DNA from: Acrocarpospora macrocephala
Lineage (GTDB): Bacteria; Actinomycetota; Actinomycetes; Streptosporangiales; Streptosporangiaceae
Direction: 5' to 3'
DNA: 64,000 bases
Assembly (NCBI RefSeq): GCF_009687865.1
Contig: NZ_BLAE01000003.1
Span: 116,873-180,872, forward strand
Shown: positions 26,614 through 36,525 of the stretch, piece by piece
How the letters are laid out: each line of letters opens with the position of its first letter
How positions within the stretch are numbered: position 1 is the stretch's first letter
Made by a program: the position numbers and the translations under genes
The notes under the pieces: model-generated
Databases searched by the model: none
What the model saw: only the letters and a program-made list of their open reading frames with translations
Told to the model about the DNA's origin: nothing

Positions 26614-28622
26614 CGGCGGCCTCCGACCGGCCAGGGGCTTCAGGGCCCGGCGCTCCGATCGGAGCCGGCTCCGCCATGGGCCGGTTCGCCGCTCGCGTCG
26701 CGAGTCGACACGGCGTGGACGTGTCGGACTACGGACTGCTGCACGCCTGGTCGGTCGCCCATCCCGGGACGTTTTGGGGCGAGGTGTGGGACTTCTTCGA
26801 GGTGATCTCGTCCCGGCCGTACGACACCGTCCTGGAGGAGCCCCGCATGCCCGGGGCACGCTGGTTCACCGGCGCACGCCTGAACTATGTCGACCAGGTG
26901 CTGCGGCACGTCGGCCGCCTGGACACGCCGGCCGTAGTAGTAATCGCCGAAGACGGCACGCGCCGCGAGGTCCGCTGGGACGAGCTCGGTGAACGTGTCG
27001 CCGCCTTCGCGGCGACGCTGCGGGACGCGGGTGTCGAGCCCGGCGACCGTGTGGTCGGCTACCTGCCGAACGCCGACGAGGCGATCGTCGCCTTCCTCGG
27101 GACGGCTGCGGTCGGGGCGGTGTGGGCGTGCTGCGCACCTGACTACGGGGCATCGGCCGCGAGCGACCGGCTCGCACAGCTCGAGCCCGCCGTGCTGGTC
27201 GGCGCGACCGCATACTCGTTCGGCGGCGTGCTCCGCGACCGCCGGGACGTCCTTACCGAGCTGGTCGACCGGCTCGACCCCCGCCTCGTCGTGACGGTCA
27301 CGCGTGGCGGCCTGGAGGTCGAGCCCGCGGACCAGCCTGCCGGTACCCGGTTCGTCACCTGGTCCGACGCCGTGGCGACGGCCGGCATCGACACCTTTCG
27401 CACCGAGCAGGTCGCGCCCGACCATCCGTTGTGGGTGCTGTTCTCGTCAGGCACGACGGGCATCCCCAAGGGCATCGTGCACGGCCACGCCGGTGTCGTC
27501 GTCACGCACTTGCTGATGCTCGGCCTGCACCAGGACCTGTCCGCGGGCAGCACCCTGTTCTGGTACACGACGACCAATTGGATGCTGTGGAACGTCGTCG
27601 TCTCGGCCCTGCTCGCCGGTGTCACGACCGTCGCGTACGAGGGAAGCCCGCTCTTCCCCACGGCGGACCGGCTGTGGGAGATCGCCGAGCGGGAGCGTGC
27701 CACTCAGCTGGGCACGAGTCCGGGACTGCTGCGGGCCGCCGTCGCCGCCGGCTTGCGGCCCGGCGACGACCACGACCTCGCACACCTCACCCAGATCATG
27801 GTGACCGGCGCCCCCGTGGCCGAGTCGCTTTACGACTGGGCCGCCGACGCCGTGTCGCCGGACATCCCGTTGATCTCGACCAGCGGCGGCACCGACGTGG
27901 TCAGCTCGTTCGTGGGCGGTGCGCCGGGTCTGCCGGTCCACCGCGGCGAGATTCCGGGTCCGCTCCTCGGCGTCGCGGTAGCGGCATTCGACGACGCCGG
28001 TCGTCCCGTGCGTGACACGGTCGGCGAGCTCGTCGTCACCGTCCCCATGCCGTCCATGCCGCTGGGCTTCTGGCGTGACGTGAACGGGGAGCGCTACCAC
28101 GAGGCGTACTTCGCGACCTTTCCCGGCGTATGGCGGCACGGCGACTGGGCGACTCACACCAGCCGCGGCACGTTCGTCGTCCACGGTCGTTCGGACTCCA
28201 CGCTCAACCGCAACGGGGTACGGATCGGGTCGGCCGATCTCTACCAGGTGGTCGAAGGCGCGGCCGGCGTCGCGGAGGCGCTCGTGCTGGGTGTCGAACG
28301 CCCGGACGGGAGTTACCGGATGCCGATGTTCCTCGTGCCGCAGGACGGCCATGCCCTCGACACCGAGGCCATCGAGCTGATCAGGCACAAGCTGCGTACC
28401 GAAGGCTCGCCGCGCCACGTTCCCGATGAATTCCATGTGGTGCCCGCCGTTCCGCACACCAAGACCGGCAAGAAGCTGGAGGTGCCGCTCAAGCGAATCC
28501 TCCAGGGCGCCGACCCCAATGAGGTGCTGAGCGCCGGCGCCATCGATCGCCCGGAGCTCGTCCCGTTCTATGTCGATCTCGCCCGCCGGTGGGCCGACGA
28601 GGAGTCGAGCGCCGACCGGTGA
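26610..28622 (+). CDS. aacS: Acetoacetyl-CoA synthetase
   Basis: The 670-residue ANL enzyme matches acetoacetyl-CoA ligases along its length: ARWFTGARLNYVDQVL near the N-terminus, VLFSSGTTGIPKGIVHGHAG as P-loop, TTTNWMLWNVVVSALL, DWATHTSRGTFVVHGRSDST and TKTGKKLEVPLKRIL with the catalytic Lys. It would activate acetoacetate, a plausible end product of the pathway with fumarate or another acid, for cleavage by the thiolase at 36.5-37.7 kb. The start overlaps the dioxygenase stop as ATGA. Confidence 0.88.
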   Translation: MTAASDRPGASGPGAPIGAGSAMGRFAARVASRHGVDVSDYGLLHAWSVAHPGTFWGEVWDFFEVISSRPYDTVLEEPRMPGARWFTGARLNYVDQVLRHVGRLDTPAVVVIAEDGTRREVRWDELGERVAAFAATLRDAGVEPGDRVVGYLPNADEAIVAFLGTAAVGAVWACCAPDYGASAASDRLAQLEPAVLVGATAYSFGGVLRDRRDVLTELVDRLDPRLVVTVTRGGLEVEPADQPAGTRFVTWSDAVATAGIDTFRTEQVAPDHPLWVLFSSGTTGIPKGIVHGHAGVVVTHLLMLGLHQDLSAGSTLFWYTTTNWMLWNVVVSALLAGVTTVAYEGSPLFPTADRLWEIAERERATQLGTSPGLLRAAVAAGLRPGDDHDLAHLTQIMVTGAPVAESLYDWAADAVSPDIPLISTSGGTDVVSSFVGGAPGLPVHRGEIPGPLLGVAVAAFDDAGRPVRDTVGELVVTVPMPSMPLGFWRDVNGERYHEAYFATFPGVWRHGDWATHTSRGTFVVHGRSDSTLNRNGVRIGSADLYQVVEGAAGVAEALVLGVERPDGSYRMPMFLVPQDGHALDTEAIELIRHKLRTEGSPRHVPDEFHVVPAVPHTKTGKKLEVPLKRILQGADPNEVLSAGAIDRPELVPFYVDLARRWADEESSADR

Positions 28623-28701
28623 TTCGCACAGTCGGGGGACGAAAAACGATCCAAAGAGATTTAGCACGATGTCCCACAGGGACAGCAGAGGAGCTGAAGA
28701 C

Positions 28702-29784
28702 ATGATTCAGCGAGATGTTGAAATCAGTCCCGCGTCGGCGGCCACGGGGCCGAGGCGCAAGGGCGTGACCGCTCGGCTCGCCGCGCTGGCCGTCATCTCC
28801 GTCCTGGCGGTGGGCTGTGGAGCAGGCGAAGGCGCCGACCGTGCGGCCTCATCGGAGGATGGGTCGCTGGTGGTCGGTGTGCGGAACGCAACCGTCCCCC
28901 AAGCATCCCTGTACTGGGCTGCGGCGAAGGGATACTTCAAGGACGCGGGACTCGACCTCTCCATCAAGGCCGGTGAGGCGGCCCACAGCGCTCAGCTCGT
29001 CGCTGGTCAGGTGGACCTGTCAATGGGCGCACAAGGTGCGCTGTTCGGCGTCATCAACTCCGGCAAGCGCGTCACCGCCATCTACGGTTCGGATTCGGGC
29101 ATCTCCGGGTGGGTCGTGACCTCGAGTGACTCGGTCAAGACGCCCACCGACTGCAAGTCGGTCACCACAGCGACTCCTGGCACGGTGCTGTACGCGTGGA
29201 CCAGACAGCTGGAGAAGGTCTACGACGTCAAATGGAAGATCACGCAACTCACCACGGTCCCGGCCATCGCGGCGAACGTCATAGGCGGGCGTACGGACTG
29301 CGCGACCGGAAACGTGTCCTTCTACCAGAGCGGCATCGACAGCGGCAAGCTGCGCGTCCTCCTCGACCCCACGGACAAATCCAGTCTTCCGCCCGGGTGG
29401 CCCGCCCTTGGCGTGGAGGACGTCTTCGGTGGACTTCCGGAGAGGCTGAAAGAGAAGAAGCCGGCCGTGGAGCGTTTCCTGAGGGCGTACGACACGGCGC
29501 TGTCCGACTACTTGGCGGCCGACTCGAAGGACATCGCTCGAACGCTGATCTCCTACGACCCCCAGTGGGCAGCGGTGGGCTCGGTGGACGTGCTGGCCGA
29601 GGCCGTGGAGAAGTTCAAGCCGCTGCTCAGCCCGGACAAGGGCTACATCTCCGAGGACGTCTGGGCTAGAACCCTGGCCTTCTACCAGACCGGCGGCTTG
29701 GACTTCCTCGCCAGCGACTCGAGCAGGTTCGACTACGCCAGCGCGGTCGACATGTCGTACTACAAAGCGGCGATTGGAGAATGA
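28702..29784 (+). CDS. ABC importer substrate-binding lipoprotein (NitT/TauT type)
   Basis: The 360-residue protein has an n-region rich in Arg/Lys, a short hydrophobic stretch and lipobox LAVGC (Cys39). The SsuA/NMT1-like fold follows: SLYWAAAKGYFKDAGLDLSI and LVAGQVDLSMGAQGAL. The ATG at 28702 follows GAGGAG. It forms an operon with the ATPase (ATGA overlap) and permease that follow. NitT/TauT importers take up sulfonates, nitrate, pyrimidine precursors or aromatic acids. Here the pathway context favours an aromatic or cyclic carboxylate. Confidence 0.86.
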   Translation: MIQRDVEISPASAATGPRRKGVTARLAALAVISVLAVGCGAGEGADRAASSEDGSLVVGVRNATVPQASLYWAAAKGYFKDAGLDLSIKAGEAAHSAQLVAGQVDLSMGAQGALFGVINSGKRVTAIYGSDSGISGWVVTSSDSVKTPTDCKSVTTATPGTVLYAWTRQLEKVYDVKWKITQLTTVPAIAANVIGGRTDCATGNVSFYQSGIDSGKLRVLLDPTDKSSLPPGWPALGVEDVFGGLPERLKEKKPAVERFLRAYDTALSDYLAADSKDIARTLISYDPQWAAVGSVDVLAEAVEKFKPLLSPDKGYISEDVWARTLAFYQTGGLDFLASDSSRFDYASAVDMSYYKAAIGE

Positions 29785-30662
29785 TGACGCATCTGTCGGA
29801 GTTCTCGACTCGCCCGGACAGTGAAACCGGGCGCGCCGCCGGCGCCTCTATCGAGTTTCGCAACGTGGGGTACCGCTACCCGAGTGGACTGCACGCGATC
29901 GACGGTCTCGACCTCAGCATCGCCGGTGGGCAGAGCATCGGCATCGTCGGTCCGAGCGGGTGCGGGAAGAGCACGGTGCTGAGCCTCATCGCGGGTCTTC
30001 GGGAAGCGCAGGCCGGCGACATCCTCGTACGCCCGGATCAATCGGGTCGGCATCTCCTCAGCATGGTCTTCCAGAAGGACACCGTGCTGCCGTGGCTGAC
30101 CGTGGAACAGAACGTCAAGTTGCACTACAGCTTCAAGAAGGGGTCAGGCGAGCGTCGCCGAGGGCTGTCGCGACGAGCGATCGATCAACGGATCCGCGAG
30201 CTCATCGCGATGGTGCATCTGGAAGGGTTCGAGAAGGCCTACCCGTACCAGCTCTCCGGCGGGATGCGCAGGCGGGTGGCAGTCCTCACCAGCGTCGCCG
30301 CGTTTCCGCAGATCCTGCTGCTCGACGAGCCCTTCTCGGCGATCGATGAGCCGAGCCGGGTGGCCATCCATCAGGACGTGTTCGACATCGTCAGGGAACT
30401 GGGCATCACCACCGTCCTGGTGACGCACGACCTCGCCGAGGCCGCGAGCATGTGCGACCAGGTGTACATCATGGGACCCCGGCCCACCTCCGTATTCAGC
30501 AAGCACGAGATTCCCTTCGGACCGGAGCGCGACATGATGACGCTCCGCGAGAGCGCCGACTTCCTTGATCTCTACAGCCGGCTCTGGCGGGATCTCCACC
30601 TTCAGATCGACGCGTCACACGAGAGTGAGTCGACTCGGGACGACGCCGAGGGGAGCCACTGA
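29781..30662 (+). CDS. ABC importer ATPase (NitT/TauT type)
   Basis: The 293-residue ATPase shows Walker A GPSGCGKST (about residues 58-66), MVFQKDTVLPWLTVEQNV (Q-loop), signature LSGGMRRRVAV, Walker B ILLLDEPFSAID and switch THDLAEA. The MRRRVA signature replaces the more common QRQRVA. It overlaps both the binding protein and permease genes by a few bases. Confidence 0.9.
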   Translation: MMTHLSEFSTRPDSETGRAAGASIEFRNVGYRYPSGLHAIDGLDLSIAGGQSIGIVGPSGCGKSTVLSLIAGLREAQAGDILVRPDQSGRHLLSMVFQKDTVLPWLTVEQNVKLHYSFKKGSGERRRGLSRRAIDQRIRELIAMVHLEGFEKAYPYQLSGGMRRRVAVLTSVAAFPQILLLDEPFSAIDEPSRVAIHQDVFDIVRELGITTVLVTHDLAEAASMCDQVYIMGPRPTSVFSKHEIPFGPERDMMTLRESADFLDLYSRLWRDLHLQIDASHESESTRDDAEGSH

Positions 30663-31546
30663 TGGCGACCAACACGTTCTCCGAGGCGAGCCCCAAGGAA
30701 TTCCCGGTCGTGAACCCGAGCGCCACGGGCACCGGACGTATCCGGATGAACAGCCGGTCACGCGTGGTCGTCACCGCGACGCAGGCACTGGTCGCGGTCG
30801 TCGTCCTGCTCGCGTGGGAGTTCGTTCCCCAGATCGGCAGCCTGTCGCAGTGGAAGCTCCTCGACCCGTACTTCATCAGTTCGCCGTCTCGCGTCGGCGC
30901 GACCTTGATGAACCTGCTGTTGGGGCGCGAGGGCGTACCCGCGGTCTGGGGGTACCTGGGGCCGACCTTTCTCGCCTCGATCATCGGCCTCGTGATCGCG
31001 ATGATCGTCGGAGGCCTGATGGGCCTGCTGCTGGGCAGCTTCGAGTTCGCGGGAGCGGTGTTCCGCCCGTTCGTGGTCGCTCTGAACGCGGTGCCGCGGA
31101 TCGCGTTGATCCCCATCGTGGTCGTGCTCTTCGGCAGCGGACTCCAGAGCTCCGTCGTGATCGCCTTCATGGTGGTCTTCTTCGTGGCTCTGTTCAATGC
31201 CTATGAGGGCGCCAGAACTGTCGAGGCGCATGTGCGGCACAATGTCCGCCTGCTCGGTGCCTCCGGGTGGGATCTCATGTGGCGAGTTCGATTCCCCTAC
31301 TCGCTGGCCTGGACGCTCTCGAGCCTTCCCGTCGCCGTCAGTTTCGCGATCGTCTCGGTGGTCACCGGCGAGATCCTCACGGGCGTGTCGGGGATGGGTC
31401 TGCTGATCACAGCCGCCACGAACGCGGCCGACACCAGCATGACGTTTGCCGTGATCATCGTCCTGTCAGTCTGTGCCTTGCTGATGCTCTGGATCGCGGA
31501 CGCGTTCAAGCGCCGGGTGCTGCATTGGTGGATTCAGTCGGAGTGA
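30662..31546 (+). CDS. ABC importer permease (NitT/TauT type)
   Basis: The 294-residue protein has about six membrane helices and the cytoplasmic coupling EAA-like loop, EGARTVEAHVRHNVRLLGAS, of BPD transporters. The start overlaps the ATPase stop (TGATG). It completes the three-part importer. The short GTG-containing junction to the next gene (31543) indicates continued co-transcription. Confidence 0.9.
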   Translation: MATNTFSEASPKEFPVVNPSATGTGRIRMNSRSRVVVTATQALVAVVVLLAWEFVPQIGSLSQWKLLDPYFISSPSRVGATLMNLLLGREGVPAVWGYLGPTFLASIIGLVIAMIVGGLMGLLLGSFEFAGAVFRPFVVALNAVPRIALIPIVVVLFGSGLQSSVVIAFMVVFFVALFNAYEGARTVEAHVRHNVRLLGASGWDLMWRVRFPYSLAWTLSSLPVAVSFAIVSVVTGEILTGVSGMGLLITAATNAADTSMTFAVIIVLSVCALLMLWIADAFKRRVLHWWIQSE

Positions 31547-31602
31547 CGGCGAGTCTTCGCGTCGGCACGTACTCGATTCGACTGGATCCAGGGAGTTCCG
31601 AA

Positions 31603-32604
31603 GTGGCCAATCTCGCTCAGGTCGCGCTGTGCACCGCTGATCTGCCTCGTACTATCCGGACGTTCGTGGACGTGCTCGGCTTCCGCAATGCGGGCGGGCG
31701 ACCGCGCTGGGGCGAGTACGCCTCGCGCGTCCATGAGCTCCCGACCGGAGATGACACATACGTCATGATGTGGTGGCTCGTCGGGCGGCAGGAGTTCGTG
31801 CAGATCGAGCTGTTCCACCACACGAGCCCCGCCCAACGACCGAGGCGTCCGGGCTGGAGACCCTCCGATCTCGGCTGGGTCCGGTTCGGAGTCACCGTTC
31901 CTGACTTCGACCTCACGATGCGGCGGTTGCACGGTGCGGGTCTTACCACGATGACCAGTCCGGTAGACGTCGACGGACGTCGTCGCGTGTGCGTTCGAGA
32001 GCCTGGCGCGGACGCCATCGTCGAGATCATGGAGGAGACGGTTGGGTCCCACGCTCCGGCGCTTGCGTATGTGGCGGCGTCCGTATCCGATCTTGAGGGT
32101 GCGCGCCGATACTTCGGCGAGGTCTTCGGCTTCCCCGAGATTCAGTCAGACGCTATCCACAGACCCGAGCACGAGGCCATGTGGGGGCTCGACGGCGCGC
32201 GACGGGCATGTGCCGTCTTCCGTGCCGGCGACGTACTGCTCGAGGTGATGCACTATGAGACGCCACGACCGAAGGCGCCGGCGGCGGATGCGCTGCTGAG
32301 TGACCAGGGCATCATGAATGTCGCTATCGGGCACCGGGATCGTGCGGAGATGCTCGATGCTCTCGCGGCCGCTGAGTCCCTTGGCGCTTCCACCACCACT
32401 GACCCGCCGCCTGTGTCGGGTGCCACCTACCTGCGGATCTCTGACCGGCTCTCCGTCGAGCTGCTCCTCGTGCCTCCGGATCTCGACGGGGCGTACGGCT
32501 TCAGCCCACAGGACTTGGCGCCCCCGGGAAGTGCTTTCGCCCCCGAGGTGGCCGCCAGCTTGATGGCACGTGACAGCGACCGGCCTCGCCGAGACCGTGA
32601 GTAG
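31603..32604 (+). CDS. Two-module VOC-family protein, paralogue of the one at 35.6 kb
   Basis: The protein is 333 residues from GTG 31603, a start chosen because its paralogue begins at the equivalent residue and GGGAG precedes it. Both begin with QVA.CTA..PRTIRT and share GRPRWGE, FVQIELFHH, RPSDLGWVRFGVTV, VSDLEGARRYFGEVFGFPEI, HRPEHEAMWGL and QGIMNVAIG. The two halves look like lactoylglutathione lyase/epimerase-type VOC modules. It could be an isomerase, a cofactor-independent lyase or a ring-cleavage enzyme. Its 3' end overlaps the MFS gene by 35 bases. Confidence 0.72.
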   Translation: MANLAQVALCTADLPRTIRTFVDVLGFRNAGGRPRWGEYASRVHELPTGDDTYVMMWWLVGRQEFVQIELFHHTSPAQRPRRPGWRPSDLGWVRFGVTVPDFDLTMRRLHGAGLTTMTSPVDVDGRRRVCVREPGADAIVEIMEETVGSHAPALAYVAASVSDLEGARRYFGEVFGFPEIQSDAIHRPEHEAMWGLDGARRACAVFRAGDVLLEVMHYETPRPKAPAADALLSDQGIMNVAIGHRDRAEMLDALAAAESLGASTTTDPPPVSGATYLRISDRLSVELLLVPPDLDGAYGFSPQDLAPPGSAFAPEVAASLMARDSDRPRRDRE

Positions 32605-33868
32605 GAAATGGTCGTTGCCGGTAGCTCCTGTCGTCCTCGTGGCAGTCTTCCTCACGCCCCTGAGCGTGGCCGGTACCGCGATCGCACTACCGGCGATCGC
32701 TCGGGACCTCGGCTCCGATCAGCTCGGTCTGCAGTGGGCGGTGAACGGGTTCAACTTCGCGTTCGCGGTCTTCACGATTGCCGCGGGAGTGTTCGCCGAC
32801 CGGTTCGGATACCGGCTCACCTTCGTGATCGGCCTGGTGGTCGTGCTCGCGTCGTCGACCGTCAGCGGGTTGGCGCCGACGTTGCTGGTCCTCGACGTCG
32901 GCCGCTTCCTCGGTGGGGTGGGAAGTGCGGGGATCATCGCTGGAGGATCGGCCGCGATGTCGCACGCCTACCCGAGCGGCCCAGCCCGGGCGCGGACGTT
33001 CGCGCTGTTCGGCACGACCGTGGGGATCGGACTGGCCCTCGGCCCCAGCATCATGGGAGGTCTGGTAGCGGGCGTCGGATGGCGTGGCGTCTACGCGGTC
33101 CTCGGCCTGGCGGCACTGGTCGTCCTTGTCGTGAGTGCGGCCCTTCCGCGCGCCCACCCGCAGCGCGAGCCGCATCAGACGGCCATGGACTTCACGCTGC
33201 TGCGCAATCGCCGATTCCTTGCCTTCTGCTTGGTTCCGCTGGCGCCGGCGGTGGGCTACGTCACTATCCTCACCTACTTGCCGGTGGCGACGGCGGCGAT
33301 GTTCGGTATGACCGCGGCGGACGCAGGGACGTTCATGCTCCCGATGACGATCCCGGTGTTCGTCGGTCCCCTGCTCGCCGCCCACCTGGTGCGTCGCGTG
33401 CGGTGGATCCGCCCCGAGACGATCATCTACGCCTCGCTCGCAGCCCTGATCATCGGAGACCTCGGCATGCTGCTGCTGTCCCCAGGCGTTGCGCTCGCCT
33501 GGCTGATCATGCCGTTGGCTCTCGTCGGCTTCGGCTACGGGTTCCCCATGGGGTTGATCGACGGTGAAGCGATCTCCTCCGTTCCCGTTCGCAGCAGTGG
33601 CACCGCCGTCGGCGTGCTCAACTTCCTCCGCACGGGCTCGGCGGCCATCGCCGTCGGCGGGTACGGCATGGTGATGGCCGCGCTCATCAGCTACTCACTC
33701 CCCCCGGCCACGGCTGCCCGGGTCGCCGCGGGCGGGGTCGGGCACGCTGACGTCTACGCCGCGGCGTTCCGCACGACCCTGATCGCGATGGCCCTCGTCG
33801 TGGCCGTGCTCTGCCTCATCATCGTCTGGCTCCATCGCACGGCGGCCGCCGGCCGACGAGCGGAGTAG
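32570..33868 (+). CDS. MFS transporter
   Basis: The 432-residue protein has about 12 membrane segments and the MFS loop signature GVFADRFGYRL after helix 2. In frame it starts at GTG 32570, overlapping the VOC gene by 35 bases, which is long for coupling but consistent with one transcript. It could import the growth substrate or export a toxic intermediate. The neighbouring ABC importer already offers one uptake route. Confidence 0.85.
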   Translation: MTATGLAETVSRKWSLPVAPVVLVAVFLTPLSVAGTAIALPAIARDLGSDQLGLQWAVNGFNFAFAVFTIAAGVFADRFGYRLTFVIGLVVVLASSTVSGLAPTLLVLDVGRFLGGVGSAGIIAGGSAAMSHAYPSGPARARTFALFGTTVGIGLALGPSIMGGLVAGVGWRGVYAVLGLAALVVLVVSAALPRAHPQREPHQTAMDFTLLRNRRFLAFCLVPLAPAVGYVTILTYLPVATAAMFGMTAADAGTFMLPMTIPVFVGPLLAAHLVRRVRWIRPETIIYASLAALIIGDLGMLLLSPGVALAWLIMPLALVGFGYGFPMGLIDGEAISSVPVRSSGTAVGVLNFLRTGSAAIAVGGYGMVMAALISYSLPPATAARVAAGGVGHADVYAAAFRTTLIAMALVVAVLCLIIVWLHRTAAAGRRAE

Positions 33869-33919
33869 GAGAGAAGTTCAGTGACCCACACGCTCGGCAT
33901 CCACGGAGGAGAAGACGTT

Positions 33920-34687
33920 GTGAGCAAAACCAACGCGAAGGTGTTCATCGTCACCGGTGGGCTTGGCGGGATCGGCAGCTCGACCGCGCGCTTGCTCACC
34001 GAGTCCGGGGCGCACGTCGTCCTGACGGATGTGGTCGAAACGGGCGGCGCCGCCTTCGCCGCGGAGCTCTCCGCTGGCGGGCCCGAGGCGTTCTTCGTCC
34101 AAGCCGACCTCGCCGAGGAGGACGAGGTGCGCGCGCTCGTCGAAAGCACGGTCGAGCGTTTCGGGCGGCTGGACGGCGCGTTCAACAACGCGGGAGTGGC
34201 ACAGAACGAGAAACCGCTCGTCGATCTGACCACTGACGATTTCCTCCGGGTGATGCGCGTCAACGTGCTCGGGACGTTCCATTGCCTGAAGCATCAGATG
34301 CGGGCGATGGCAGGCGGCGGGTCCATCGTGAACACCTCCTCCGGGCTCGGTGTGATGGCGTTGCCGAACCGAGCGGAGTACATCGCCTCGAAGCATGCCG
34401 TGTGCGGATTGACACGTGCCGCCGCAGTCGAGGGCGGGCCGCTCGGCATTCGGGTGAACGCGATCCTCCCGGGCTCGATACGCACGCCGATGGCCGAGGC
34501 CGTCTTCGGGTCGACGGAGTCCGCGGCGTACGTCGAGCGGGCGGCCAGCCTCCATCTGCTGGGCCGGCCAGGCGAATCGGTGGAGATCGGCCATGCGGCG
34601 CGATGGCTGCTGTCCGACGAGGCGTCCTTCGTCACGGGTGCGCTGATTCCCGTCGAGGGCGGCCTGACCGCGGGGCGGAGGTTGTGA
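33920..34687 (+). CDS. Short-chain dehydrogenase/reductase
   Basis: The 255-residue classical SDR has VTGGLGGIGSS (cofactor loop), NNAG, VNTSS and the catalytic YIASK pair. The segment after the loop (VVLTDVVETGG) with Asp suggests NAD preference. GTG at 33920 has GGAGGA eight bases upstream; a GTG at 33881 would add 13 residues and also has a ribosome site. It is followed 51 bp later by a second SDR, and the two probably oxidise consecutive alcohols of the catabolic route. Confidence 0.85.
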   Translation: MSKTNAKVFIVTGGLGGIGSSTARLLTESGAHVVLTDVVETGGAAFAAELSAGGPEAFFVQADLAEEDEVRALVESTVERFGRLDGAFNNAGVAQNEKPLVDLTTDDFLRVMRVNVLGTFHCLKHQMRAMAGGGSIVNTSSGLGVMALPNRAEYIASKHAVCGLTRAAAVEGGPLGIRVNAILPGSIRTPMAEAVFGSTESAAYVERAASLHLLGRPGESVEIGHAARWLLSDEASFVTGALIPVEGGLTAGRRL

Positions 34688-34738
34688 ACACCGAATGACC
34701 CGCATCACCACCACCCGCACAGTTATCGGAAGGTGATC

Positions 34739-35503
34739 ATGAACCTAGGACGCACGCCGCCCTCCAGCGACGCCGGCCGCATCGTCGCCGTCACCGGGGC
34801 CGCCTCCGGCATCGGGCTGGCCACCGCATCGGCGTTCGCCGCGGCCGGGATGACCGTCGTCGGGCTCGACCTGCGCGAAGGCCCGCCAACTGAGGGGATC
34901 AGCTGGATTCCGTGCGACGTCGCCGACGACGCCTCCGTGAGTGCGGCGTTCGCCGCTCTCGGCGACGCGTACGGGAAGCTCGACGTCGTCGTCAACAACG
35001 CCGGGATCGGGGCGAGAGGGTCGGTCGAGACGGCGACCGAAGACGACTGGCTCCAGGTCTTCGGCGTCAACGTGTTCGGCGTCGCGCGAGTCAGCCGGCA
35101 CTCGATTCCACTCCTGCGGGCGGGGCACTCGGCCACGATCGTCAATGTGGCGTCCATCGCCGCCGTCGCCGGGACCCCGCTACGCGCGGTGTACAGCGCG
35201 TCCAAAGGCGCGGTCGCCGCGCTCACCCGGGCGATGGCCGCCGATCTCGTGGCCGAGGGCATTCGGGTCAACGCGGTCTACCCCGGGGCGGTGCACACCT
35301 CCGTCACCGGTCGTTACGACGCGGATCCGGATGCCGCGCGGCAGCTCCTGACCGCCCGGATGCCGCTGGGGCATCTCATCGGCGTCGACGAGATCGCGCG
35401 GGCGATCGTGTACCTCGCCGACCCCGCCAACCGCTCGCTGACCGGCGCCGAGTTCCGCTACGACGGCGGGATCACCGAACTGGTCAACTTCGGCACGGCC
35501 TGA
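34739..35503 (+). CDS. Short-chain dehydrogenase/reductase
   Basis: The 254-residue classical SDR has VTGAASGIGLA, NNAGIGA, NVASI, the catalytic YSASKGA and the late VYPGAVHT. Asp after the second strand (VVGLDLRE) again suggests NAD. The ATG at 34739 follows CGGAAGG. It is clearly different from the preceding SDR, so this pair is not a recent duplication. Confidence 0.87.
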   Translation: MNLGRTPPSSDAGRIVAVTGAASGIGLATASAFAAAGMTVVGLDLREGPPTEGISWIPCDVADDASVSAAFAALGDAYGKLDVVVNNAGIGARGSVETATEDDWLQVFGVNVFGVARVSRHSIPLLRAGHSATIVNVASIAAVAGTPLRAVYSASKGAVAALTRAMAADLVAEGIRVNAVYPGAVHTSVTGRYDADPDAARQLLTARMPLGHLIGVDEIARAIVYLADPANRSLTGAEFRYDGGITELVNFGTA

Positions 35504-35557
35504 CGGGCCCGCATCGTCGCGCTCGTTCTCTGAATTCTGAATCAGGAAGGTTGGAAC

Positions 35558-36523
35558 ATGGCAGGTCTCATCCAGGTCGCCGTGTGCACGGCGAACATGC
35601 CGCGCACGATTCGCACGCTGGTCGAGGTGTTCGGCTTCTCGAGCGCGGGCGGGAGGCCCCGGTGGGGCGAGTTCGCCGCCCGCCTGCAGGAGCTGCCCAG
35701 TGGCGATGACACCTCGGTCATGCTGTGGTGGATGCTCGGACGTCAGGAGTTCGTGCACATCGAGCTGTTCCACCACATCAACCCCCCGCAGCGACCCCGG
35801 CCGGCGGGGTGGCGGCCCTCGGACCTCGGCTGGGTGCGCTACGGCATCACCGTCTCCGACTTCGACGCGGTGCTGGAGCGGCTGAGCGCGGCGGGGGAGT
35901 CGACGCTCACCGACCCCGTGATCGTCGATGGGGCGCGGCGGGTCTGCTTCCGGGAATCCGGGTCGGACGTCATCGTCGAGATCATCGAGGAGACCGAGGA
36001 GACAGCCGTTCCTGGCGTGCGGCCCGGCCCGGCCGTGTCCTATGCCGCGGTGTCGGTGTCGGACTTGGAGGTCGCGCGTCGCCAGATCCGAGAGGTCTAC
36101 GGGTTCCCCGAGATCGCGTCCGACGCCCTGCACCGTCCCGAGCACGAGGCATTGTGGGGACTCGAGGGTGCTCGGCGAACCTGCGCGGTGTTCCAAGCCG
36201 GCGACGTGCTCCTCGAGGTGATGGAGTACGAAATCCCCGAGCCGAAGGCCCCGGACCCCGACGCACCCTTGAGCGATCAGGGCTTCATGAACGTCGCCAT
36301 GGGGTACCGGGACCGCGACGAACTCCTGCGGGCGCGCGAAGCGTCCGAGCGTCTCGGCATCCGTTCGACCGCCGGGATGCCGGCGGTCTCCGGCGGCTTC
36401 TATCTGCGTCTCGTGGACAACCTCTCCGTCGAGATGCTGCTGGTGCCCGAACAGTTCGCGAGCTCGTACGGCTTCGAACCGCAGGAGCTCGCGCCGCCGG
36501 GAAGCCCGTACGTGCGGACATAG
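35558..36523 (+). CDS. Two-module VOC-family protein, paralogue of the one at 31.6 kb
   Basis: The 321-residue protein begins MAGLIQVAVCTANMPRTIRT and follows its paralogue throughout, with GRPRWGEF, LGRQEFVHIELFHHIN, RPSDLGWVRYGITV and a C-terminal DNLSVEMLLVPEQ. Both copies keep His and Glu positions suitable for metal binding. Two related copies in one island suggest action on two similar intermediates or stereoisomers. It ends three bases before the convergent thiolase stop, so the two transcripts run into each other. Confidence 0.75.
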   Translation: MAGLIQVAVCTANMPRTIRTLVEVFGFSSAGGRPRWGEFAARLQELPSGDDTSVMLWWMLGRQEFVHIELFHHINPPQRPRPAGWRPSDLGWVRYGITVSDFDAVLERLSAAGESTLTDPVIVDGARRVCFRESGSDVIVEIIEETEETAVPGVRPGPAVSYAAVSVSDLEVARRQIREVYGFPEIASDALHRPEHEALWGLEGARRTCAVFQAGDVLLEVMEYEIPEPKAPDPDAPLSDQGFMNVAMGYRDRDELLRAREASERLGIRSTAGMPAVSGGFYLRLVDNLSVEMLLVPEQFASSYGFEPQELAPPGSPYVRT

Positions 36524-36525
36524 GC

